The notes under the pieces are model-generated. The model was not told the DNA's origin. It made no database searches and saw only the letters and a list, made by a program, of their open reading frames with translations. Shown here piece by piece: positions 43,592-54,883 of a DNA stretch of 64,000 bases; position 1 is the first letter of the stretch, and every line of letters starts with the position of its first letter. A program made the position numbers and the translations under genes. Source of the stretch: Clavibacter tessellarius (GTDB taxonomy: Bacteria; Actinomycetota; Actinomycetes; Actinomycetales; Microbacteriaceae); assembly GCF_001618005.1 (NCBI RefSeq), contig NZ_LQXA01000051.1:1-64000 (forward strand), in the 5' to 3' direction.

Positions 43592-45433
43592 TTGAAAATC
43601 AGACGCCTCGCAGCGGCTGGTGCCGTCATCGTCTCCGGTGCCCTCGTACTCAGCGGCTGCTCTGCGCCCGCTCAGCAGTCCGAGGTCATCGCCGGCACTG
43701 AGATCACCGTGGCCTGGAACGACCCGTTCCTCGAGTACAACAACCTGTCGGCGACCGGCAACGCCACCGCCAACACGAACATCGTGTACCTGACGAACCG
43801 GGCCTTCAACTACTACGACGACGGCCCCTCGCTGCAGAAGGACACCGACTTCGGCACGTACGAGAAGGTGTCCGACGACCCCCTGGTCGTGAAGTTCACG
43901 ATCAACGAGGGCGTCAAGTGGAGCGACGGCACCCCGGTCGACGCCGCGGACATGCTGCTCAACTGGGCCGCCAACACGACGAACGTCAACACGGTCGGCG
44001 ACGACGCGGTGCAGAAGGACGACGACGGCGTGGCCAAGGTCGCCGACGACCAGGTCTTCTTCAACTCCGGCGCCATCGCGGACGCGCGCCTCGGCCTGGT
44101 CACCAAGACCCCCGAGATCGGCGACGACGGCCGCAGCCTCACCTACACGTACGACCAGCCGTACGTCGACTGGGAGGTCGCGACCGGCAACGGCGTCGGC
44201 GTCTCCGCCCACGGCACCACGCAGCTCGCCTTCCCCGACGAGAACCTCTCGCCGGAGGACGCGAAGAAGAAGCTCATCACGGCGATCCAGGACAAGGACG
44301 CCAGCGTCCTCGCCCCGGTCTCCAAGGTCTGGAACGACGGCTACCGCTACTCGGACATGCCGACGGAGGCCCAGAAGACCCTGAGCGACGGCGCGTACAC
44401 GATCACCGACCTCAAGGCCGACCAGTACATCACCCTGACGGCCAACAAGGAGTACACCGGCGACAAGAAGCCGAAGTACGAGAAGATCACGGTCCGCTTC
44501 ATCAAGGACCCGCAGGCGCAGATCCAGGCCCTCTCCAACGGCGAGGTCCAGATCGCGTCCGGTCAGCCCACGGCCGACCTCCTCCAGCAGGTCCAGGGGC
44601 TCAGCGGCATCGAGTACAAGGGCCAGGCCGAGGGCACGTACGAGCACGTCGACCTCCAGGTCACCAACGGCGGCCCGTTCGACCCCTCGAAGTTCGGCGG
44701 CGACGCCGAGAAGGCCAAGCTCGTCCGCCAGGCGTTCTTCAAGACGCTGCCGCGCGAGGAGATCCTCGACAAGCTGATCAAGCCCCTGCAGACCGACGCC
44801 GAGCTCCGCAACTCGAACGTCTTCGTCCCCGGCACGCCGAACTACGAGGCCTCGGTCGAGAAGAACGGCTACAAGGACCAGGCGGTCGACATCGAGGGCG
44901 CCAAGGCGGACCTCGCCAAGGCCGGCGTCACGGGCACGATCGACGCCCGCGTCATCTACGGACAGGGCAACACGCGTCGCCAGCAGGAGTTCGAGCTCAT
45001 GCGCCAGTCGGCAGCGCTGGCCGGCTTCAACCTCATCGACGTGAACAGCGCCACGTGGGGTGCCGACCTCTCCAGCAAGACCACCTCGTACGACATCGCC
45101 CTCTTCGGATGGCAGTCGACGAGCCTCGCGGTCGGCGAGTCCGGCCCGAACTACCAGACCGGCGGCATCAACAACTACTTCGGCTGGTCGAACCCCGAGA
45201 TCGACTCGCTGTTCAAGCAGCTGGACACGGAGACCGACAAGGACAAGCAGCGCGATCTGCTCATCCAGGCCGAGACCCTGATCCAGCAGCAGGGTTGGAC
45301 GACGCCGATCTTCCAGTTCCCGGGCCTCACCGCCTGGAGCTCGTCGGTCACGGGCGTCAAGCCGGCGTTCCTCTCGCCGACCTACTTCTGGAACTACTGG
45401 GAGTGGGCTCCGGCGCAGGCCGCAGCCAAGTAG
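43592..45433 (+). CDS. Oligopeptide/dipeptide ABC transporter binding lipoprotein 1
   Basis: A 613-residue solute-binding protein of family 5 (OppA/DppA). The signal ends ALVLSGCSAPAQQ, lipidated cysteine near residue 23. Family 5 features follow: VKWSDGTPVDAADMLLNWAA and, near the end, NPEIDSLFKQLDTETDKDKQ and WTTPIFQFPG. Starts at TTG 43592, with AGGAGG well placed; no ATG is available nearby, so this start is firm. Highly expressed-looking codon choice with few rare codons. A perfect hairpin follows its stop, so the binding protein can be made in excess over the permeases. Confidence 0.93.
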   Translation: MKIRRLAAAGAVIVSGALVLSGCSAPAQQSEVIAGTEITVAWNDPFLEYNNLSATGNATANTNIVYLTNRAFNYYDDGPSLQKDTDFGTYEKVSDDPLVVKFTINEGVKWSDGTPVDAADMLLNWAANTTNVNTVGDDAVQKDDDGVAKVADDQVFFNSGAIADARLGLVTKTPEIGDDGRSLTYTYDQPYVDWEVATGNGVGVSAHGTTQLAFPDENLSPEDAKKKLITAIQDKDASVLAPVSKVWNDGYRYSDMPTEAQKTLSDGAYTITDLKADQYITLTANKEYTGDKKPKYEKITVRFIKDPQAQIQALSNGEVQIASGQPTADLLQQVQGLSGIEYKGQAEGTYEHVDLQVTNGGPFDPSKFGGDAEKAKLVRQAFFKTLPREEILDKLIKPLQTDAELRNSNVFVPGTPNYEASVEKNGYKDQAVDIEGAKADLAKAGVTGTIDARVIYGQGNTRRQQEFELMRQSAALAGFNLIDVNSATWGADLSSKTTSYDIALFGWQSTSLAVGESGPNYQTGGINNYFGWSNPEIDSLFKQLDTETDKDKQRDLLIQAETLIQQQGWTTPIFQFPGLTAWSSSVTGVKPAFLSPTYFWNYWEWAPAQAAAK

Positions 45434-45473
45434 CACGGAAGCAGTGAGCGCCGTCCCCTGAACGGGAGGGTGC

Positions 45474-45507
45474 GAGGGTGCCGAGGCCGCCTGGCCTCGG
45501 CACCCTC
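45474..45507 (+). terminator. Hairpin terminator after binding-protein gene 1
   Basis: Perfect 15-base-pair stem (45474-45488 with 45493-45507), loop GCCT, then a short TCTCC tail. Probably limits read-through from the binding-protein gene into the permease genes. Confidence 0.8.
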
Positions 45508-45611
45508 TCCATGTCCGTTGCCGATTCGTGATCTCCGGATCCGGCCGCGTATGCTCTCGTCGGGTCGGGTCACGAGCCCTGGCCGATCACAGAAAGGGAC
45601 GTCGTCGCCCT

Positions 45612-47138
45612 GTGCTTACCTTCGTCTTGAGGCGCCTCGTCGCGTCGTTCTTCGTCCTCCTGGGCGCCAGCTTCATCATCTACAACCTGGCGGCCAACTC
45701 GGGTGATCCCCTCCAGGATCTGCGGGAGAACCCGTCGCCCAACCGCGACGCTCTCATCGCCGCCCGCGTCGACCTCCTCGACCTGGACGTGCCGGCGCCG
45801 CTGCGCTACTTCCTCTGGCTGGGGGGCGTGTTCAAGGTCTTCATCGGCCAGGTCGACCTCGGCCGGGCAATCGACGGCCGCGAGGTCAACGACCTCATCG
45901 CCAACGCTGCCGGCCAGACCATCCAGCTCGTGACGATCGCCACGATCATCGCGGTGCTCATCGGCGTCTCCATCGGCATGACGACCGCGCTCCGCCAGTA
46001 CAGCGGCTACGACTACACCGTCACCTTCGCGTCGTTCCTCTTCTTCTCCCTGCCGATCTTCTTCGTCGCCGTGCTGCTCAAGCAGTACGTCGCCATCGGC
46101 TTCAACGACTTCCTCGTGAACCCGTCGATACCGCCGGTCCTCATCGTGGTGCTGTCGCTCGTGTCGGGCTTCGTCTGGATGAGCATCATCGGCGGCGACC
46201 CGAAGCCGCGCCTCATCGTGTTCGGCTCCGCGACGGTCATCACCGCGGCCGTGCTCGTCTACCTGCTCGTCACCGACTGGTTCGCGCGACCGGGTCTCGG
46301 CATCGTGCTCATCGGCGCCCTCGGGGCCCTGATCGCCGTGCTCATCACGTCGCTGTCCACGGGGCTCCGCAACCGGCGCGCGTTCTACTCGGCGCTCGCC
46401 ATGGCCGTCCTCGGCGCCGTGCTCTGGTACCCGCTGCAGTACGTGCTGACGGTCTCCGCCCCCTGGTGGATCACGATCGTGCTCATCGTCGCGTTCGTGG
46501 TGGTCGGCGTGGTGGTCGGCTACGTCGTCGGTCAGAACGACAAGCCCATCGTCGCCCGCGGCGCCGGCATCACCGGCGGCCTCGTCGCGCTGCTGATCAT
46601 CGTCGACCGGGTCATGCAGGTGTGGCCGGACTACGTGACCAACACGCGCGGCCGCCCCATCGCCACCGTCGGCGCCGTCACCCCGGGCCTCAACGGCTCG
46701 GTCTGGCAGGGCATGCTCGACAGCTACACGCACCTCCTGCTGCCGACCATCGCCATCCTCCTCATCTCCGTGGCGAGCTACTCGCGCTACTCGCGGGCGA
46801 GCCTCCTCGAGGTGATGAACCAGGACTACGTGCGCACCGCGCGGGCCAAGGGCCTCACCGAGCGCACCGTGATCATGCGCCACGCGTTCCGCAACGCGAT
46901 GATCCCCGTCGCCACCGTCATCGCCTTCGACGTGGGCGGGCTCATCGGCGGCGCCGTGATCACGGAGACGATCTTCGCCTGGAAGGGCATGGGCTCCGTG
47001 TTCCAGGACGCGCTCCGCACCACCGACCTCAATCCGCTGATGGGATTCATCCTGATCACCAGCATCCTGACCGTCATCTTCAACATGCTGGCCGACATCC
47101 TGTACTCGGTCCTCGATCCTCGAATCCGGGTGAGCTGA
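45612..47138 (+). CDS. Oligopeptide ABC transporter permease, OppB type, with extra membrane segment block
   Basis: A 508-residue permease, much longer than the about 310 residues of ordinary OppB/DppB. The N-terminal part (FVLRRLVASFFVLLGASFII then NRDALIAARVDL) and the C-terminal part (YSRYSRASLLEVMNQDYVRT, RHAFRNAMIPVATVIAFDVG) are standard, with the EAA loop at ARAKGLTERTVIM. Between them (about residues 180-350) lie additional hydrophobic segments and a loop with PDYVTNTRGRPIATVGAVTP. A long form of this kind is known in actinobacteria. GTG 45612 follows AAAGGGA. Confidence 0.92.
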   Translation: MLTFVLRRLVASFFVLLGASFIIYNLAANSGDPLQDLRENPSPNRDALIAARVDLLDLDVPAPLRYFLWLGGVFKVFIGQVDLGRAIDGREVNDLIANAAGQTIQLVTIATIIAVLIGVSIGMTTALRQYSGYDYTVTFASFLFFSLPIFFVAVLLKQYVAIGFNDFLVNPSIPPVLIVVLSLVSGFVWMSIIGGDPKPRLIVFGSATVITAAVLVYLLVTDWFARPGLGIVLIGALGALIAVLITSLSTGLRNRRAFYSALAMAVLGAVLWYPLQYVLTVSAPWWITIVLIVAFVVVGVVVGYVVGQNDKPIVARGAGITGGLVALLIIVDRVMQVWPDYVTNTRGRPIATVGAVTPGLNGSVWQGMLDSYTHLLLPTIAILLISVASYSRYSRASLLEVMNQDYVRTARAKGLTERTVIMRHAFRNAMIPVATVIAFDVGGLIGGAVITETIFAWKGMGSVFQDALRTTDLNPLMGFILITSILTVIFNMLADILYSVLDPRIRVS

Positions 47139-47141
47139 CAC

Positions 47142-48320
47142 ATGTCCAACGCACTGATGGGGAACCCCAACGACCCCCACAACGACCCGACCCTCCCCGA
47201 GGGCGCCAACTCCGAGCTGACGATCGAGCAGCGGGAGGTCGAGGGCCTCAGCCAGGGCACCGTCGTCCGCCGCCGGTTCCTGCGCCACAAGGGCGCGATG
47301 ACCGCGCTCGTGGTGCTCCTGCTGATGGCGATCCTCGTGTACTCGTCGGTCGGCATCCAGTTCTTCGGCTTCCGCATCCCCGGCTGGTGGATGTGGAACT
47401 ACGAGGACGTCGCGCCCATCGTCAACGGCGGCAACCCCACGTGGACCCTGCCGTTCCAGTTCGGCGTGCACCCCTTCGGCCAGGACGAGATCGGGCGCGA
47501 CATCTTCGCCCGCGTCATGCGCGGCACGCAGCAGTCCATCGTCGTGATGGTGCTGTACGGCATCATCGCCGCCTTCATCGGCATCGTGATCGGCGCCGTG
47601 TCCGGCTTCTTCCGCGGGCGCATCGACTCGCTCCTGATGCGCTTCACGGACCTCATCATCGTGATCCCCGTGATCGTCATCGCGGCCGTCCTCGGCCGCA
47701 CCTTCGGCGGTCTCGGCGCGGTGGTGCTCGGCATCGTCCTCGGTCTCATCGGCTGGCCGTCGCTCGCCCGCCTCGTGCGCGGGGAGTTCCTGAGCCTGCG
47801 CGAGCGCGAGTTCGTGGACGCGGCCCGGGTCGCCGGTGCGTCCAACAGCCGCATCGTGTTCCGGCACATCCTGCCGAACGCCATCGGCGTCGTGATCGTG
47901 TCGACCACACTGCTCATGAGCGCGGCGATCCTGCTCGAGGCGGCGCTGTCGTTCCTCGGCTTCGGCATCGTGAAGCCCGACGTCTCGCTCGGGCAGATCA
48001 TCAACGAGTACCAGGGCGCCTTCGCCACCCGGCCGTGGCTGTTCTGGTTCCCGGGCCTGTTCATCATCATCATCGCGCTGTCGATCAACTTCATCGGCGA
48101 CGGCCTGCGCGACGCGTTCGACCCGCGCCAGCGGCGCATGCCGGGCGGACAGGGGCCCTACAAGCAGATGTTCGCCATGCTCACCGGCCGCAGCCGCCGC
48201 GAGCAGGGCCCGACGACCGGCTCCGGCGCCGAGGGCGTCCGCGTCCCGCCGCCCGTCGGCTCGGCCCGACCGGACGCGGCGGCCGACGGCAGCCCGTCGG
48301 ACAGCGCGGACGGTCGATGA
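47142..48320 (+). CDS. Oligopeptide ABC transporter permease, OppC type
   Basis: Second permease, 392 residues. An N-terminal cytoplasmic extension (about 1-45) precedes RRRFLRHKGAMTALVVLLLM, the OppC start; the EAA loop is DAARVAGASNSRIVFRHILP. GQDEIGRDIFARVMRGTQQS is the OppC periplasmic landmark. The C-terminal tail (about 325-392) is a Pro/Arg/Ser-rich extension. It follows OppB after three bases, clearly co-transcribed. The next gene on the same strand begins about 750 bases later because an antisense gene lies between. Confidence 0.92.
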   Translation: MSNALMGNPNDPHNDPTLPEGANSELTIEQREVEGLSQGTVVRRRFLRHKGAMTALVVLLLMAILVYSSVGIQFFGFRIPGWWMWNYEDVAPIVNGGNPTWTLPFQFGVHPFGQDEIGRDIFARVMRGTQQSIVVMVLYGIIAAFIGIVIGAVSGFFRGRIDSLLMRFTDLIIVIPVIVIAAVLGRTFGGLGAVVLGIVLGLIGWPSLARLVRGEFLSLREREFVDAARVAGASNSRIVFRHILPNAIGVVIVSTTLLMSAAILLEAALSFLGFGIVKPDVSLGQIINEYQGAFATRPWLFWFPGLFIIIIALSINFIGDGLRDAFDPRQRRMPGGQGPYKQMFAMLTGRSRREQGPTTGSGAEGVRVPPPVGSARPDAAADGSPSDSADGR

Positions 48321-48397
48321 CCGTCGCGACGACGGACGGGCCGGCCCTCACCCGGTCGGCCCTCCTCGGCGCGTCGGTCGTGCTGGGCGCCCCGGTG

Positions 48398-49003
48398 TCA
48401 GACCAGGGCGGTCACGATCGTCGCGACGACCAGCGCGGCCAGCACGGCGATCTCCGCCCAGTGCGTGCGGACGCGCCGACCCTCCTCCTCGATCGGGCCG
48501 CCCAGGTGGCCCGCCTCGGCGAGGTCGGCGAGGTGCGTGCGGATCACCGTGGCGGCGTCACCCGAGTCGGTGCGGGGCAGGTCGCCGCGACGCGCGTCCT
48601 GCATCATGGCGCTGAGGTAGGGCTGGATCTTCTCCTCCTCCGTGGTGATGTAGGCGTTCGAGTGGCGTCCGGGCGCCGGAGCGGCCCAGGCCGTGACGCG
48701 CTCGTGCGCGGTCGTGACGTTCAGGGCCCACTTGGTGTCGACCTCGCGGATCGCGGGCCACGACATCTCGTGCGTGCGGAAGACGTTGCGGATCTCGACG
48801 CCCTCGGTCGCGATGCGCACGCGCGGCGCCCAGAAGACGAGCCACGCGGCGTAGGCCAGCAGCAGCGGGCCCCATACGGCCGTGAGGAGCAGGTCGGCAC
48901 GACCTCCCACCACGGTGCTCGCGAGCACGAAGACCACGATCGCCGAGACGATCACGGTCAAGAGGCGTCCGAACGACGGGCGGATGACGACGGGCTGATC
49001 CAT
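48398..49003 (-). CDS. PH-domain membrane protein, antisense within the oligopeptide locus
   Basis: A 201-residue protein with two N-terminal membrane segments (about 13-33 and 37-57), then a PH-like domain: RVRIATEGVEIRNVFRTHEM, WPAIREVDTKWALNV, and a C-terminal hydrophobic helix (about 180-200). Bacterial PH membrane proteins of this kind have no settled role. ATG 49003 is favoured over GTG 49009 (two codons earlier); GACGAT six bases before ATG resembles the leaderless pattern seen elsewhere. It lies on the opposite strand between oppC and oppDF, 71 bases from the oppDF start. Confidence 0.8.
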   Translation of the reverse strand: MDQPVVIRPSFGRLLTVIVSAIVVFVLASTVVGGRADLLLTAVWGPLLLAYAAWLVFWAPRVRIATEGVEIRNVFRTHEMSWPAIREVDTKWALNVTTAHERVTAWAAPAPGRHSNAYITTEEEKIQPYLSAMMQDARRGDLPRTDSGDAATVIRTHLADLAEAGHLGGPIEEEGRRVRTHWAEIAVLAALVVATIVTALV

Positions 49004-49074
49004 GGCCACATCGTCCCACGGCCCGCCTCGACGCCCCTTGACACCCCCACTTCCAGCAGCCAGGAGTACGCAGC

Positions 49075-50763
49075 ATGAGCGCTCACGCGAACGGGACCGA
49101 CACGACCGTCCCCATCCTCGAGGTCTCCGGCCTCGGAGTCGACTTCTGGGTCGGCGACGAGTGGATCCCCGCGGCCATCGACCTCGACTACAGGGTCAAC
49201 CCGGGCGAGGTCCTCGCCATCGTCGGCGAGTCCGGCTCCGGCAAGAGCGTCAGCTCCATGTCGCTGCTCGGCCTCCTGCCCAAGAACGGCCGGGTCCGGG
49301 GGAGCGCCAAGCTCAAGGGCGTCGAGATGGTCGGCGCCGACCAGGCCACCCTGCGCAAGGCCCGCGGCAACGACATCGCCGTGATCTTCCAGGAGCCGAT
49401 GACGGCGCTCAACCCCGTGTACACGGTGGGCTTCCAGATCGTGGAGGCCCTTCGCGTCCACAATTCGATCATCCCGTCGGCCGCCAAGGTGCGCGCGCTC
49501 GAGCTGCTCAAGCTCGTCGAGATGCCGGATCCCGAGAAGGCCTTCGACTCGTACCCGCACCAGCTCTCGGGCGGGCAGCGCCAGCGCGCCATGATCGCCC
49601 AGTCGCTGTCGTGCGACCCGGACATGCTCATCGCCGACGAGCCCACCACGGCGCTCGACGTGACCATCCAGGCCGAGATCCTCGACCTGCTCCGGAAGCT
49701 CCACCAGCGCCTCAACAGCGCCATCGTCATCATCACGCACGACATGGGCGTGGTCGCCGACCTCGCGACCAACGTCATCGTGATGAAGAGCGGCCGCATC
49801 GTCGAGCGCGGCTCGGTGCGCGAGATCTTCCAGTCGCCGAAGGACCCGTACACGAAGCAGCTGCTCGCGTCGGTGCCGCACCTCGGCACGGGCGAGGCCT
49901 CGCAGGTCGAGATCGCCGAGCGCACCACCGAGCCCGCCATCTCCCTCAGGGAGGTGGACATCGACTACCCGAAGCTCGGCCGCGTGCCGGCGTTCCGGGC
50001 GGTCACGGGCGCGTCCTTCGACATCCACCCCGGCGAGGTCGTCGGCGTCGTGGGCGAGTCGGGATCCGGCAAGACCACCATCGCGCGCGCCGCGGTGGGC
50101 CTCCTGCCCGTCGCGGGCGGCGAGCTCACGGTCGCCGGTCGGCGCATGACCGGCATCTCGGCGAAGGACCTCCGGGCCGTCCGCCGCGAGATCGGCATCG
50201 TGTTCCAGGACCCGGGCTCGTCGCTCAACCCGCGCTGGCCCATCGGCCAGAGCATCGGCGAGCCGCTCGAGCTCTCGGGGCAGTTCTCGAAGAAGCAGCA
50301 GAGCGACCGGGTCGAGGAGCTCCTCGAGCAGGTGGAGCTGCCGCGCAGCTTCCGCAACCGCTACCCGAACGAGCTCTCCGGCGGCCAGCGCCAGCGCGTG
50401 GGCATCGCCCGGGCGCTCGCGCTCCGGCCCAAGGTGCTCGTGGCCGACGAGCCGACCTCGGCGCTCGACGTGTCGGTGCAGGCCCGCGTGCTCCAGCTGC
50501 TGCAGGAGATCCAGAAGGAGCTCCAGTTCGCGTGCCTGTTCGTCAGCCACGACCTCGCGGTGGTCGACCTCCTGGCCGACCGCATCGTGGTGATGAACCA
50601 CGGAAAGATCGTGGAGCAGGGCCCGACCGAGTCGATCCTCCGGAACCCGCAGCACCCGTACACGCAGAAGCTCATCGCCGCGGTGCCGCTGCCCGACCCC
50701 GACCAGCAGCAGGAGCGCCGCCAGCTCCGCGAGGCGCTGCGCGACGAGCCGCCCGCGGCCTGA
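49075..50763 (+). CDS. Oligopeptide ABC transporter, fused OppD-OppF ATPases
   Basis: A 562-residue protein carrying two complete ABC domains. Domain 1 (about 10-265): Walker A VGESGSGKSVSSMS, signature HQLSGGQRQRAMIAQSL, Walker B MLIADEPTTALD. Domain 2 (about 290-545): VVGESGSGKTTIARAA, ELSGGQRQRVGIARALA, VLVADEPTSALD. The linker is around residues 268-285. Fusion of the two ATPases is frequent in actinobacterial Opp/Dpp systems. It must power the OppB/OppC permeases upstream although the antisense PH gene interrupts the operon, so it needs its own promoter or read-through. Confidence 0.94.
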   Translation: MSAHANGTDTTVPILEVSGLGVDFWVGDEWIPAAIDLDYRVNPGEVLAIVGESGSGKSVSSMSLLGLLPKNGRVRGSAKLKGVEMVGADQATLRKARGNDIAVIFQEPMTALNPVYTVGFQIVEALRVHNSIIPSAAKVRALELLKLVEMPDPEKAFDSYPHQLSGGQRQRAMIAQSLSCDPDMLIADEPTTALDVTIQAEILDLLRKLHQRLNSAIVIITHDMGVVADLATNVIVMKSGRIVERGSVREIFQSPKDPYTKQLLASVPHLGTGEASQVEIAERTTEPAISLREVDIDYPKLGRVPAFRAVTGASFDIHPGEVVGVVGESGSGKTTIARAAVGLLPVAGGELTVAGRRMTGISAKDLRAVRREIGIVFQDPGSSLNPRWPIGQSIGEPLELSGQFSKKQQSDRVEELLEQVELPRSFRNRYPNELSGGQRQRVGIARALALRPKVLVADEPTSALDVSVQARVLQLLQEIQKELQFACLFVSHDLAVVDLLADRIVVMNHGKIVEQGPTESILRNPQHPYTQKLIAAVPLPDPDQQQERRQLREALRDEPPAA

Positions 50764-50774
50764 CCCGCGGCCCG

Positions 50775-50839
50775 CACGACCCGGCCCGCCGTCCGTCGCA
50801 CCCCCTCCCGGGGGCGCGCGGCCGGCGGGCCTCGTCGTG
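50775..50839 (+). terminator. Long imperfect hairpin after oppDF
   Basis: CACGAC (50775-50780) pairs with GTCGTG (50834-50839) and GGCCCGCCG (50783-50791) with CGGCGGGCC (50823-50831); a smaller hairpin fits inside. Likely terminator before the second binding-protein gene. Confidence 0.6.
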
Positions 50840-50848
50840 CCGCTCGCG

Positions 50849-50854
50849 TAGGAT
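50849..50854 (+). promoter_or_regulatory. Putative -10 hexamer of binding-protein gene 2
   Basis: TAGGAT ends eight bases before ATG 50863 and immediately follows the oppDF hairpin; no ribosome-binding site is seen, so the transcript may be leaderless. Confidence 0.4.
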
Positions 50855-50862
50855 CGTCGGCG

Positions 50863-52713
50863 ATGGACAGCGACACGCGAGGCCCCGGGGCCGCACCGGC
50901 CCGGCGCCCGCGGGGGCTGCGGCGGGTCGTCCGCGGCGCCTCCGCGATGGTCGCCCTGGCCCTCGTCGCCGGCCTCGCCGCCTGCTCGCCGACCACCGGC
51001 CTGGTGGCCGACTCCGCCATCCGCGCGGCGCTGCCCAGCACGTTCACCTCCTACAACGCGCAGTCCCGCACGGGCGCGACCGACGGCAACCGCGAGATCG
51101 TGCACGCCACGAACTCGCGCTTCGCGGAGGTCGCCGCCGACGGCACGGTCGCGTCCGACCCGGGCTACGGATCCGCGCGCATCGTCTCGCGCGACCCGTT
51201 CACGGTCGAGTACACGGTCGCCGAGGGCGTCCGCTGGTCCGACGGCGAGCCCGTGGACGCCGCCGACCTCCTGCTCTCCTGGGCCGCGGGATCCCGCGCG
51301 CTCGACACGCCGGGCTTCGACGCCGCCGGCTACGTCGACGAGTCGACCGGGGGCTACACGGGCGCCCTGCCCGCCGACGCGGTCTACTTCGACGCGGCCG
51401 AGGACGAGACGCTGTCCCAGGTCACCCGCACGCCCGTGATCGGCGACGGCGGGCGCTCCATCACGATGGTGTTCGACCAGTACAGGCCCGACTGGCGCCT
51501 CGCGTTCGAGATCGGCCTCCCGGCGCACGCCGTCGCGCAGCTCGCCCTCGACATGTCGAGCCCGGGCCGAGCCAAGCAGACCCTGGTGGACGCCGTGCAG
51601 GACCGCGCGCCCGAGCTCCTGTCGCCCATCTCCGACGCCTGGAACCGGGGGTTCGGCGTCGCCGCCGTCGCCGCGCACCCGGAGCGCGCGGTCGGATCCG
51701 GGCCCTACGCCATCGAGTCCATCGACCCGGGCACCTCCATCACCCTGCACGCCAACCGCTTCTACACGGGGACCCACCGGCCGTCGGTGGAGCGCATCGT
51801 CGTGTCGACCATCGAGGACCCGCAGGCCGCCGTCGCGGCGCTCGCGGCCGGCGACGTCGACGTGATCGCGCCCGACGCGGACGCCGACGTGCTCGGCGCC
51901 CTCGACGACGTCGACGGCGCCCGCACCGTCATGGGATCGTCGGCCTCCTGGGAGCGCCTCGACCTGCAGACGCTCGGCGCCCGCAACAGCGCCATGGCCG
52001 ACGCCACGGTGCGCACCGCCTTCCTCTCCACCGTGCCGCGCGAGGCCATCGCCCGCGAGCTCGGCGGGCCGGGGGGAGGCGGATCCACGCGCGACTCCTT
52101 CGTGCTGGCGCCCGGCGCCGCCGGCTACGACGACCAGGTGCGGGCCAACGGATCCAGCCGCTTCGACGACGTCGACCTCGACGAGGCGCGGCAGCTGCTC
52201 GCGTCGGTCGGGCAGCCGGCGCCGGAGGTGTGCGTGCTGTACGACCCCGCGGACGCGCGCCGCGCCGCCGAGTACGAGGCGATCCGCGACTCGGCCGCGC
52301 AGGCGGGCTTCGTCGTGACCGACTGCTCCACGCCGCAGTGGCAGGACGTGCTCGGCCAGCCCGGTGCCTACGACGCGGCGCTCGTGGGCCCCGAGGACGC
52401 CTACCCGTCCGTGGCCGGGATCCGCGCGCTGCACGACGACCGCGCCGACGCGCGCGACGGCCAGGCCACCGCCGACCCCGACGTGGCCGCGCTCTTCACC
52501 TCGCTCAGTCGCACGGAGGACGCCGACGCCCGCGGCGAGCTCCTGCTCCGCCTCGACCGCCGCATGTACGGCGACCGCGCCGGCCTCCCGCTCTTCCAGC
52601 ACCCGGCGCTCGCCGCCACCTCCGCCCGCGTCGACGGGGTCCAGGTCTCGGCGCACCAGGCCGGCGTCCTCGACGACGCCTGGCGCTGGACGCTCCGCTC
52701 CGACGCTCCCTGA
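50863..52713 (+). CDS. Oligopeptide/dipeptide ABC transporter binding lipoprotein 2
   Basis: A 616-residue family 5 binding protein, paralogous to the one at 43592: VRWSDGEPVDAADLLLSWAA here matches VKWSDGTPVDAADMLLNWAA there. Lipobox ALVAGLAACSPTTG near residue 42 after a basic, Pro/Arg-rich start. The C-terminal half is more divergent, with SVAGIRALHDDRADARDGQA. It may widen the range of ligands of the same permease. It has its own promoter-like hexamer and is separated from oppDF by a hairpin, so its expression may be independent. Confidence 0.88.
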   Translation: MDSDTRGPGAAPARRPRGLRRVVRGASAMVALALVAGLAACSPTTGLVADSAIRAALPSTFTSYNAQSRTGATDGNREIVHATNSRFAEVAADGTVASDPGYGSARIVSRDPFTVEYTVAEGVRWSDGEPVDAADLLLSWAAGSRALDTPGFDAAGYVDESTGGYTGALPADAVYFDAAEDETLSQVTRTPVIGDGGRSITMVFDQYRPDWRLAFEIGLPAHAVAQLALDMSSPGRAKQTLVDAVQDRAPELLSPISDAWNRGFGVAAVAAHPERAVGSGPYAIESIDPGTSITLHANRFYTGTHRPSVERIVVSTIEDPQAAVAALAAGDVDVIAPDADADVLGALDDVDGARTVMGSSASWERLDLQTLGARNSAMADATVRTAFLSTVPREAIARELGGPGGGGSTRDSFVLAPGAAGYDDQVRANGSSRFDDVDLDEARQLLASVGQPAPEVCVLYDPADARRAAEYEAIRDSAAQAGFVVTDCSTPQWQDVLGQPGAYDAALVGPEDAYPSVAGIRALHDDRADARDGQATADPDVAALFTSLSRTEDADARGELLLRLDRRMYGDRAGLPLFQHPALAATSARVDGVQVSAHQAGVLDDAWRWTLRSDAP

Positions 52714-52827
52714 GCCCGGCTTGCATCGGCACGGTAGGCTGGGGGTCGCTGGGAATAGCAGACGGCGGCTCTTCGCCCTCCTCCCTTGATGACAAGGCCG
52801 GCACCCTCTCCACTGAAGGACAGCACT

Positions 52828-54735
<1,908 letters not shown>

Positions 54736-54749
54736 CGCAGCAGGACCGC

Positions 54750-54803
54750 GACGAGCCCGTCCGCCCGTTCCCTCCGCAGGAGGGGCGGGCGGCCGGGCTC
54801 GTC
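54750..54803. terminator. Bidirectional hairpin between typA and efeB
   Basis: Arms GACGAGCCCG (54750-54759) and CGGGCTCGTC (54794-54803) pair fully and continue inward with few mismatches through CCGCCC and CCCTCC. Lies between convergent genes. Confidence 0.65.
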
Positions 54804-54883
54804 CTCGTTCCGGGGCTCGCGCTCACGGGGTGCAGCGCCGCCGGCGACGCCGTGCGCGACGCGGTGCGCGAGGGCGGGGCCGG

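Noticed and set aside
48958-52656. Long minus-strand frame opposite oppDF and binding protein 2
   Set aside because: No family motif, composition of an antisense shadow, and the plus-strand genes are certain.
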